In this document: positions 31,344-37,671 of the stretch, piece after piece
Position numbering within the stretch: the first letter of the stretch is position 1
Layout: the number at the start of each line of letters is the position of its first letter
NCBI GenBank assembly: GCA_036381125.1
Contig: DASVDK010000198.1
Span: 1-37,671 of the forward strand
Direction: 5' to 3'
Source of the DNA: DASVDK01 sp036381125 [NCBI: Thermodesulfobacteriota bacterium]
Lineage (GTDB): Bacteria; DASVDK01
DNA: 37,671 nucleotides
The notes under the pieces: generated by a model
Seen by the model: the letters and a program-made list of their open reading frames with translations, nothing else
Databases searched by the model: none
Told to the model about the DNA's origin: nothing
Made by a program: the position numbers and the translations under genes

Positions 31344-32372
31344 ATGCGACGACTCGTCCAGGGTGCGCTCGCGGGGCTGGTCGGCCTCGCGCTCGCCGCC
31401 GGCGCGGTCCGCCCGGCGGGGGCGGCGACGGAGATCGTGTTCCTCAGCTGGGGCGGTCTCTACCACGACATCTTCCGGCCGGTGGCCGACGACTTCGAGA
31501 AGGAGACCGGCATCAAGGTGACCTTCGCCGTGCAGTCCGGCGCGAAGGACGGCCTCAACAAGCTCATGGCTCAGCGCAACAACCCGCAGGTCGACGTCTG
31601 GGCCTCGATCGAGGGGACCGCCAGGGCGGCGGCCGAGGCGGGGCTCCTCTCGGAGCTGCGGGTCGAGCAGATCCCGAACCTCGCGGCGATCCCGAAGCAG
31701 TACCTGACGCCGACGGCGGCCGCCATCTGGCTCTCGCCGAGGGGGATCTTCTACCGGAAGGACCTCGTCCCGTTCGAGATCACGAAGTGGGAGGACCTCT
31801 GGGACCCGCGCCTCGAGGGGAAGGTCGGCACGAGCTTCGTCCTCGACACGGGGAACTTCCTCGTCATGGCGGCCCTCATCAACGGGGGGAGCGAGACGAA
31901 CGTCGAGCCCGGCTTCGAGAAGATGAAGCAGCTCAAGCCGAACCTCGCGCTCTTCTACAAGACCGACCCCGAGTCGATCAAGTTCCTCGAGGCGGGGGAG
32001 ATCGCGGTGGCCGGGTGGGGGATCCTGCCGAACGTGTACCGGCACCTCGGCCCCGGCTCGAAGTATCGGTTCGTGATGCCGGCGAAGCCCCAGTTCCTCG
32101 CCAACATCCCGGTCTCGATCGTCAAGGGCCGCGGCGCCGAGCAGGAGGCGGCCGCGCAGAAGTTCGTGAACTTCCTCCTGTCGAAGGGGGCGCAGGAGAA
32201 GATGGTGGCGGTCGCCGGGACGATCCCGGTCAACCCGGCCGCGAAGCCCCCCGACACCATCAAGGACATGATCCCGCCCCTCGAGCACGTCTACCAGGTC
32301 GACTGGGGCGTGGTGAACGCGAACTACAGCCGATGGGAAGACCGCTGGAATCGCGAGGTCCAGACCCGCTGA
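31344..32372 (+). CDS. ABC importer substrate-binding protein (PotD/FbpA-like)
   Basis: A 342-residue periplasmic protein. Sec signal: MRRLVQ then LAGLVGLALAAGAVRPAGAA, with a cleavage site near AGAA. The mature part starts TEIVFLSWGGLYHD and has WEDLWDPRLEGKV and the C-terminal RWEDRWNREV, features shared with the SBP at 24331. The ATG at 31344 has AGGAGAGG upstream. The stop overlaps the permease ATG by one base (TGATG). It is the second PotD-like system next to the grd locus, but with the GC-rich composition of its own operon. Confidence 0.93.
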   Translation: MRRLVQGALAGLVGLALAAGAVRPAGAATEIVFLSWGGLYHDIFRPVADDFEKETGIKVTFAVQSGAKDGLNKLMAQRNNPQVDVWASIEGTARAAAEAGLLSELRVEQIPNLAAIPKQYLTPTAAAIWLSPRGIFYRKDLVPFEITKWEDLWDPRLEGKVGTSFVLDTGNFLVMAALINGGSETNVEPGFEKMKQLKPNLALFYKTDPESIKFLEAGEIAVAGWGILPNVYRHLGPGSKYRFVMPAKPQFLANIPVSIVKGRGAEQEAAAQKFVNFLLSKGAQEKMVAVAGTIPVNPAAKPPDTIKDMIPPLEHVYQVDWGVVNANYSRWEDRWNREVQTR

Positions 32373-33262
32373 TGGCCCCGGGAGCGGCCATGGGGACGGC
32401 GCCGGCGCGCCGTCCCCGCGGCCGGATGGGGCGGGCCGCCCTCCTCGCGGCCCCCGGCGTGGCGATCGTCCTCGCCTTCCTCGCCTGCCTCGCGGCGATG
32501 GTCTACTACAGCGTCCGCCCGAGCCTCGGGATGGCCCGCGTGGGCGACGGGCTGACGCTCGAGAACTACGCGCGCTTCCTCGGGGACGCCTACTACCTCG
32601 GCTACCTCTGGCGCTCGATCCGTGCCGCGGCCGTGAGCACGGTCGTCGCGGCGGTCCTCGGCTTCGCCGTCGCCTACTACATGAGCCGCTCGGGGCCGGT
32701 GGTCCGCCTCGTGACGAGCCTCGTGCTCGTCGTCCAGTTCTTCACGGCGTACGTCGTGCGGACGTACGCGCTCATGCTGATCCTCGGGCGCAACGGGGTC
32801 GTGAACCGGACGCTCCTGGCCCTGGGGCTCGTCGAGACGCCCTTGCCGCTCATGTACAACGAGCTCGGCGTCGTGATCGGCCTCGTGCTGGTCTCGATCC
32901 CGTTCATGGTCTTCCCGGTCTACTCGAGCCTGCTCGCGATCGAGGCGAACCTCGACGCCGCGGCCGAGTCGCTCGGGGCCGGGCCGCTCAGGCGCTTCTG
33001 GACCGTCACGGTGCCGCTCGCCCTGCCGGGCGTCGCGGCCGGGACGGTCGTCGTCTTCCTCTTCACGCTCACGGCCTACGTGATCCCCGGGCTCCTCGGC
33101 GGCGGCTACTTCGACATGATCGCCAACCTGATCTACGACAAGGCCATGGGGGCGCAGGACTACCCCTTCGCGGCCGCGTCGGCCATGGTGACCCTCGTCG
33201 TGACGGCGACGCTCGTCTACGGCCTCCAGCGCGCCTTCGCCGCGCGGATCCGGGGCGCCTGA
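32372..33262 (+). CDS. ABC importer permease (PotB-like)
   Basis: A 296-residue inner-membrane protein; about 18 residues of basic N-terminus precede the first helix (ALLAAPGVAIVLAFLACLAA). The EAA loop reads DAAAESLGAGPLRRFWTVTVPLALPG. The ATG at 32372 overlaps the SBP stop. An alternative ATG at 32390 has GGGAG five bases upstream and gives 290 residues; I cannot decide between them. Its stop overlaps the next permease start. Confidence 0.9.
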   Translation: MAPGAAMGTAPARRPRGRMGRAALLAAPGVAIVLAFLACLAAMVYYSVRPSLGMARVGDGLTLENYARFLGDAYYLGYLWRSIRAAAVSTVVAAVLGFAVAYYMSRSGPVVRLVTSLVLVVQFFTAYVVRTYALMLILGRNGVVNRTLLALGLVETPLPLMYNELGVVIGLVLVSIPFMVFPVYSSLLAIEANLDAAAESLGAGPLRRFWTVTVPLALPGVAAGTVVVFLFTLTAYVIPGLLGGGYFDMIANLIYDKAMGAQDYPFAAASAMVTLVVTATLVYGLQRAFAARIRGA

Positions 33263-34059
33263 TGGCCCACCGGGTCGTCCGCCGCCACCCGGTCGCCGCG
33301 CCCGTGGCGCTGCTCGTCCTGGCCGTGCTCTGCCTGCCGCTCGTCGTGATGATCGGCGCGTCCTTCAACCCCGGCACCGAGCAGGTGTTCCCGCCGCGCG
33401 GCCTCTCGCTCCGGTGGTACGCCAACATCCTCGATCGGGACGGCTTCCTCCGGTCCTTCCAGCTCAGCGTGGCGCTCGGCCTCCTCTCGGCCCAGGTGAG
33501 CGTCGCGGCCGGCACCCTGGCCGCGCTGGCCCTCGTCCGCTACCGCTTCCCGGGGCGAGACGCGCTCCTGACGCTGCTCCTCTCGCCGCTCATCGTGCCG
33601 GGTGTCGTCATCGGCATGGCGTTCCTCGTCTCCTTCGCCGCGCTCGGCGTCTTCCGCTCGTTCCCGAGCCTGTTCGTCCTGCACGTCGTCATCACGCTTC
33701 CCTACGCCGTGCGCGTCGTCGTCGGGAGCCTGACCCGCTTCAAGGTCTCCCTCGAGGAGGCGGCGCGGGTGCTCGGGGCCCCGCCGTGGCGGGCCTTCCT
33801 CACGGTGACGCTGCCGGTCATCCGCACCGGGATGGTGGCGGCCGCGATCTTCGCGTTCGTCACGTCGTTCGACAACTTCACGGCGAGCCAGTTCCTCGTC
33901 TGGGACCGGAGCACGCTGCCGGTCGAGATCTACAGCTACGTGCGGACCGAGAACGACCCGACGGTGGCCGCTCTCTGCGCGCTGCTCGTCGCCGGGGTCT
34001 CCGTGGTCGTGGTCGTCCTCGACCGGTACGTGGGGATCGAGGCGTTCACGGGGCGCTAG
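33262..34059 (+). CDS. ABC importer permease (PotC-like)
   Basis: A 265-residue inner-membrane protein with first helix VALLVLAVLCLPLVVMIGASF and EAA loop EEAARVLGAPPWRAFLTVTLPVIRTG. FAFVTSFDNFTASQFLV is the PotC-typical helix. ATG 33262 overlaps the preceding stop by one base. It pairs with the PotB-like protein to form the channel of this importer. Confidence 0.92.
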   Translation: MAHRVVRRHPVAAPVALLVLAVLCLPLVVMIGASFNPGTEQVFPPRGLSLRWYANILDRDGFLRSFQLSVALGLLSAQVSVAAGTLAALALVRYRFPGRDALLTLLLSPLIVPGVVIGMAFLVSFAALGVFRSFPSLFVLHVVITLPYAVRVVVGSLTRFKVSLEEAARVLGAPPWRAFLTVTLPVIRTGMVAAAIFAFVTSFDNFTASQFLVWDRSTLPVEIYSYVRTENDPTVAALCALLVAGVSVVVVVLDRYVGIEAFTGR

Positions 34060-34067
34060 AGGAGGCG

Positions 34068-35165
34068 ATGGACGGGGTACGGATCGAGATCGAGGACCTC
34101 GGGGTCCGGTACCGAGACGTCCAGGCGGTCAGGGGCGTGTCGCTCGTCGTGGAGCCGTCGGAGTTCGTGGCGCTCCTGGGGCCCAGCGGCTGCGGCAAGA
34201 CCAGCCTCCTCAGGGCGATCGCCGGGTTCGTCGACTACGACGGGGAGATCCGGATCGGCGGGCGGGTCGTCGACGGCGTGCCGGCCCACCGGCGCGGCGT
34301 CGGCATGGTCTTCCAGGACTACGCCCTCTTCCCGCACAGGACCGTCCGGGAGAACATCGGCTACGGCCTCGCCATGCGCCGCACGCCGCGGGCCGAGGCC
34401 GTCGCGCGGGTGGACGAGATGGTCCGCCTCCTCAAGCTCCAGGGCCTCGAGGGGCGCTACCCGGGCCAGCTATCGGGCGGGCAGCAGCAGCGCGTCGCCC
34501 TGGCGCGGGCCATCGCGGTCAACCCGGCGGTGCTCCTGCTCGACGAGCCGCTCGGCGCCCTCGACCGGAAGCTGCGCGAGGAGATGCAGGTGGAGCTGCG
34601 CCAGCTCCAGAAGCGGGTCGGCATCACCGCGGTCTTCGTGACGCACGACCAGGAGGAGGCGCTCGCCCTCGCCGACCGGATCGCCGTCATGAACGGCGGA
34701 CGGATCGAGCAGGTGGCCGGACCGGTGGAGCTCTACGAGCGCCCGGTGAACCGGTTCGTGGCCGACTTCATCGGCCGGTCGAACCTCCTCGCCGCGACGG
34801 TCGTCGAAGCCGACGGACGGCGCGCGGTCTGCCGCGTCGGGGAGGCGGACCGCATCGTCCTCGTGGCCGACGGCGCGTGGACCCCCCTCGCGCCGGGCCG
34901 GACGCTGACCCTCGCGGCGCGCCCCGAGAAGCTCGCCCTCGCCCTCCCGCAGGAGGCGCCCGCCGGTCGCAACGCCCTCCACGGCGTCATCGAGCACGTC
35001 ACCTATCTCGGGATGATCACCGAGGTGCGCGTCCGCCTGGCGACCGGCGACATCCTCGACGTCGTCGAGCAGAACTCCACCGCCGACGGCCGCCGCGCCG
35101 CCCGGCACGTGGGCGACCGGGTGGCCGTGCACTGGAACCCGGCCGACACGGTCGTCGTTGATTGA
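34068..35165 (+). CDS. ABC importer ATP-binding protein (PotA-like)
   Basis: A 365-residue ATPase: Walker A GPSGCGKTS, Q-loop VFQDYALFPHRT, signature LSGGQQQRVALARAI, Walker B LLLDEPLGALD, H-loop VTHDQEEALA, TOBE domain from about residue 275 to the end. ATG 34068 follows AGAGGAGG. It is eight bases after the permease and ends the operon that begins with the M20 hydrolase. Confidence 0.93.
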   Translation: MDGVRIEIEDLGVRYRDVQAVRGVSLVVEPSEFVALLGPSGCGKTSLLRAIAGFVDYDGEIRIGGRVVDGVPAHRRGVGMVFQDYALFPHRTVRENIGYGLAMRRTPRAEAVARVDEMVRLLKLQGLEGRYPGQLSGGQQQRVALARAIAVNPAVLLLDEPLGALDRKLREEMQVELRQLQKRVGITAVFVTHDQEEALALADRIAVMNGGRIEQVAGPVELYERPVNRFVADFIGRSNLLAATVVEADGRRAVCRVGEADRIVLVADGAWTPLAPGRTLTLAARPEKLALALPQEAPAGRNALHGVIEHVTYLGMITEVRVRLATGDILDVVEQNSTADGRRAARHVGDRVAVHWNPADTVVVD

Positions 35166-35216
35166 CTCGCCCCGATCAGGCTCGTCCCCCATCCCCTTCG
35201 GTCGCATCTTCCGCAC

Positions 35217-35232
35217 CTCGCCGAAGGGCGAG
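35217..35232. terminator. Weak hairpin between convergent operons
   Basis: CTCGCC-gaag-GGCGAG at 35217-35232 is a perfect 6-bp stem with a 4-base loop; a longer inverted repeat CCCTTCGG (35194-35201)/CCGAAGGG (35221-35228) overlaps it. It sits between convergent genes but has no T-tract, so it is a tentative terminator only. Confidence 0.25.
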
Positions 35233-35240
35233 TGGGGCCT

Positions 35241-35336
35241 CGCGGCGGCCGCGCCTTCCGCCTCGCGGCCGACGGCCGCCTCGACCGGCTCGTCGCCAAC
35301 GCGCCGAGCCCCAACGGCATCACCCTCGGCACCGAA
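35241..35336 (+). pseudogene. Fragment resembling SMP-30/gluconolactonase family
   Basis: The frame from 35241 encodes about 32 residues including AFRLAADGRLDRLV and PSPNGITLG, which resemble the repeated blade of SMP-30/gluconolactonase/LRE proteins (xxRLDPDG...PNGIA). There is no start, no surrounding domain, and the fragment runs into the end of the LacI gene on the other strand. It is probably the remnant of a sugar-acid lactonase gene once linked to the LacI-regulated genes. Short length makes this uncertain. Confidence 0.4.
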
Positions 35337-36374
35337 CTAGGATCCGCCCTGGCCCCGCCGCCGGCGAGGGGCGGCGGTGCTGCGGCGCAGGACCAGGTCG
35401 GTCGGGACGTGCTCGACGCGCAGCTCGGGACCGGGAGGATCGAGGGCGAGGGTGAGGGCGCGCGCCCCGAGGTCGGACATCGGCACGTGCACGGTCGTGA
35501 GGGGCGGCTCGACGTCGCGGGCGAGCGGGATGTCGTCGAAGCCGGCGACGGAGACGTCCTCGGGCACGCGCAGCCCCCGCTCGCGCAGCACGGCGAGGAC
35601 GCCGACCGCCATGGGGTCGTTGAGGGCGACGACGACGGTCGCCTGCGGCGCCCGCTCGAGAAGCACGCGCGCGGCCTCGGCCCCGCCGTCGCGGGAGAAG
35701 TCGCCGCCGACGACCCGATCGGGCGGCAGGACGAGGCCGGCCTCGGCCAGCGCGCCGCGGAGCCCCTCGAGGCGGTCGCGGGTGGTGGTGAGCCGCTCGG
35801 GGCCGCTCACGACGGCGAACTCCCGGTGTCCCATGGCGACCAGGGCCCGCCCGAGGGCGCGCGCCCCGCCGCTGTTGTCGGGGATCACGGCGTCGCCCGG
35901 CACGTGGTGGCGCCCGATGAAGGCGGCCCGGCCCCCCTCCGCGGCGAGGGCGGCGACCTGTCCGGTCATCTCCAGCGCGAACTCCCGGTCGTCGATCCCG
36001 CCGCCCGCGAGGACGAGGGCGCCGACGCGCTGGGCGCGCAGGAGCGCGACGTAGGCGAGCTCCCGCTCGGGGTCCCGGTAGCTGTTGCAGATGGTGACGA
36101 GGCGGCCCGCCTCGCTCGCCACCCGCTGCACGCCGCGCATGATCTCGGCGAAGTAGGGGTCGCTCACGTCGTGGACGACGACGCCGACGGCGGGCGAGGT
36201 GGCGCCGACGAGGGCGCGGGCGTGCGCGTTCGGCACGAAGCGCAGCTCGCGCACCGCCTCGAGCACCCGCGCGCGCAGTTCGCCGGTCACGCCGCGGCGG
36301 CTGCCGTTGATGACGCGCGAGACGGTTGCCGGCGACACGCCCGCGCGGCGCGCGACGTCGGCGAGGGTCGCCAT
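35337..36374 (-). CDS. LacI-family transcriptional regulator
   Basis: A 345-residue repressor. N-terminal helix-turn-helix and hinge: ATLADVARRAGVSPATVSRVING (in part), then GVTGELRARVLEA and the hinge helix ARALVGATS; residues 60-330 form the periplasmic-binding-like effector domain (GVVVHDVSDPYFAEIMRGVQ; SVAGFDDIPLAR). The basic tail RRRRGQGG is unusual but short. ATG 36374 abuts the stop codon of the aldolase gene with no gap, so the two are co-transcribed. It likely controls the minus-strand sugar-acid or hydroxy-acid genes beginning beyond the right edge. Confidence 0.93.
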   Translation of the reverse strand: MATLADVARRAGVSPATVSRVINGSRRGVTGELRARVLEAVRELRFVPNAHARALVGATSPAVGVVVHDVSDPYFAEIMRGVQRVASEAGRLVTICNSYRDPERELAYVALLRAQRVGALVLAGGGIDDREFALEMTGQVAALAAEGGRAAFIGRHHVPGDAVIPDNSGGARALGRALVAMGHREFAVVSGPERLTTTRDRLEGLRGALAEAGLVLPPDRVVGGDFSRDGGAEAARVLLERAPQATVVVALNDPMAVGVLAVLRERGLRVPEDVSVAGFDDIPLARDVEPPLTTVHVPMSDLGARALTLALDPPGPELRVEHVPTDLVLRRSTAAPRRRRGQGGS

Positions 36375-37439
36375 CTACCGGAGCCAGCCGTCGAGGCGCT
36401 CGGCCACGAACGCGTCGTCGGTGAGGTGCGGGTACGCGGCCAGGACGCGGTCGATCTCGGCCATCTGCCCGGGCGACAGCTCCTCGCGCGGGTCGAGGCA
36501 CCACCGGCCGGCGAGCAGGCCCTGGCGGCGCAGGACCTCGTGGATGCCGGGCAGGCAGCCGGCGAAGCCGTGCGCGGGGTCGAAGAGGGCCGCGTTGGCG
36601 TCGGTCAGCTCGTTGGCGAGGACGAGCAGCGCCGGCGGGACCGGCTCGCCCGACTCGACGACGCCGCGGACCGTCTCGAACGTCTCGACGGCCCGCCGCG
36701 TCCAGACCGCCCACTGGCCGAGGAGGCCGCCGGCGATCCGCACGGTGCACGCCCCGTCCGCCGTGCGCAGCCGGTAGGGGCCGAGGAGGTCGAGGAGGAT
36801 GTGGTCGTCGTTGCCGGTGTAGAGCGCGACGTCGCCGGCGCGGCCGGCGTCGACGACGGCGCGCACGACGTCGAGGGTGTCGTAGCGGTTGAACGGCGCG
36901 ATCTTGATGGCGGCGACGTTCTCGATCTCGGCGAAGCGGCGCCAGAAGGCGTAGCCGAGCCGGCGGCCGCCGACGGCCGGCTGGAGGTAGAAGCCGAAGA
37001 GCGGCCGCACCTCCGCGACGGCCCGGCAGTGGGCGAGGAGCGTGTCGTCGTCGGCCCCGGCAAAGGCGCCGAGCTGCGGCATGACGAGGTCGTAGCCGAG
37101 GTCGGCGGCCAGGCGCGCCTCGGCCACGGCCTGCGCGGTCTTCCCGCAGACGCCGGCCACGCGCACGAGCGGCCCCCGATCCCGCTCGCGCATCGTCGCC
37201 ATCGCCAGCTCGAGGACCGGACGCAGGAGGCCGACCGCGGGATCGCGGATGGCGAACTGCGTGCTGTGCACCGCCACGGCGAGGCCGCCGGCGCCGGCGT
37301 CGAGGTAGTAGCGGGTGAGGGCGCGCTGGCGCCGCTCGTCGAGCGTGCGGCGCTCGGTGAGGGCGAGCGGGTGCGCCGGGATGACGAGGCCGCGGCGGAG
37401 GGCGGCGGCGCGATCGGGGTCGAGGCGAGGGAGCGGCAT
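36375..37439 (-). CDS. Dihydrodipicolinate synthase-family aldolase/lyase
   Basis: A 354-residue TIM-barrel protein of the DapA/NAL family. The Schiff-base lysine is Lys179 in AAIKIAPFNRYDT, and the catalytic tyrosine position is Tyr151 in GFYLQP. The usual GTTGE substrate motif is replaced by AVHSTQF, and an unusual C-terminal extension of about 50 residues is present, so a keto-acid aldolase or dehydratase rather than lysine synthesis is expected. ATG 37439 is three bases after the preceding gene's stop; all are on the minus strand with LacI. Confidence 0.88.
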   Translation of the reverse strand: MPLPRLDPDRAAALRRGLVIPAHPLALTERRTLDERRQRALTRYYLDAGAGGLAVAVHSTQFAIRDPAVGLLRPVLELAMATMRERDRGPLVRVAGVCGKTAQAVAEARLAADLGYDLVMPQLGAFAGADDDTLLAHCRAVAEVRPLFGFYLQPAVGGRRLGYAFWRRFAEIENVAAIKIAPFNRYDTLDVVRAVVDAGRAGDVALYTGNDDHILLDLLGPYRLRTADGACTVRIAGGLLGQWAVWTRRAVETFETVRGVVESGEPVPPALLVLANELTDANAALFDPAHGFAGCLPGIHEVLRRQGLLAGRWCLDPREELSPGQMAEIDRVLAAYPHLTDDAFVAERLDGWLR

Positions 37440-37442
37440 CGG

Positions 37443-37671
37443 CTAGAACTCCCCGGTCCGCACCTGGAAGCGGGTCGGCTTGCCGAGCGTGCGGCCGCCG
37501 CGGGCGAGCCAGTCGGCGGTCCACTCGACGAGGCGGTCGAGCGGGACCGACGGCCGCCCCATGAGCGCCCACTGGCGGCCGGCGTGACTGAGGAGCGCCG
37601 TCGCCGCCTCGCGCCCGACGAAGCGGGGCGCCGGCGCGCCGAGACGCGCGGCGAGGCGGGTGGCGAGGTCG
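37443..37671 (-). CDS. C-terminal end of an NAD(P)-dependent epimerase/dehydrogenase (partial)
   Basis: Seventy-five residues of a minus-strand gene that continues past the right edge. The tail reads WTADWLARGGRTLGKPTRF and ends QVRTGEF, a pattern I recognise from extended short-chain dehydrogenase/NAD-dependent epimerase proteins found beside LacI regulators and DapA-like aldolases. The nucleotide-binding N-terminus is off the window, so substrate and activity cannot be judged. Confidence 0.7.
   Translation of the reverse strand, partial: DLATRLAARLGAPAPRFVGREAATALLSHAGRQWALMGRPSVPLDRLVEWTADWLARGGRTLGKPTRFQVRTGEF

Noticed and set aside
1-37671. CRISPR arrays, tRNA or rRNA genes, insertion sequences
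   Set aside because: No spaced repeats, cloverleaf-like sequences or transposase genes were seen on either strand.

Overview
The window is a high-GC (about 70% by eye), tightly packed bacterial chromosome segment. GTG and TTG starts are common and many genes overlap by 1 or 4 bases. The gene set (many Spermidine/putrescine- and sugar-type ABC importers, DUF6494, aconitase X, selenocysteine use) suggests an uncultivated soil or subsurface lineage such as Candidatus Rokubacteria/Methylomirabilota. That assignment is an inference, because no rRNA or other phylogenetic marker is present.

Layout. (1) 1-6547: a GcvA-like LysR regulator, pyrrolidone-carboxylate peptidase and an ABC ATPase on the plus strand converge on a minus-strand SBP-permease-permease set that has no ATPase of its own; a VapBC toxin-antitoxin pair sits between them. 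(2) 6815-15905: a catabolic operon with aconitase X large and small subunits, a complete sugar-type ABC importer (SBP, two permeases, ATPase), an aldehyde dehydrogenase, a beta-hydroxyacid dehydrogenase and a GntR/UTRA regulator. (3) 16004-17904: a type IV AbiE-like toxin-antitoxin module with a palindromic operator; the toxin gene is frameshifted at a CG dinucleotide run. (4) 17941-18147: a small DUF6494 gene. (5) 18497-28222: the most notable locus. A promoter with a perfect palindrome over its -10 precedes an acyl-CoA dehydrogenase-like gene, then grdC-, grdA-, grdE- and grdB-like genes of the glycine/sarcosine/betaine reductase family, then a complete PotABCD-type importer. grdA and grdB each carry an in-frame UGA at the conserved selenocysteine position, each followed by a perfect stem with a GGG loop at a distance that fits a bacterial SECIS element. 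(6) 28227-35165: an M20-type hydrolase with an altered metal site, a FadR-type GntR regulator, an amidohydrolase, and another complete ABC importer. (7) 35241-37671: a gluconolactonase-like fragment, then minus-strand LacI regulator, DHDPS-family aldolase and the end of an NAD-dependent epimerase/dehydrogenase.

How the genes may work together. The grd locus looks like a selenium-dependent reductive cleavage system fed by its own importer. It departs from the clostridial system: no grdD, thioredoxin or sel genes are in the window, the GrdE-like protein has His-His where the pyruvoyl-forming Asn-Cys is expected, and an acyl-CoA dehydrogenase-like flavoprotein leads the operon. Its base composition is visibly less GC-rich than that of its neighbours, which suggests acquisition as a block. 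The surrounding operons (aconitase X, M20/amidohydrolase, DHDPS-like) are self-contained uptake-plus-catabolism cassettes for small nitrogenous or hydroxy acids, each with its own transcription factor.
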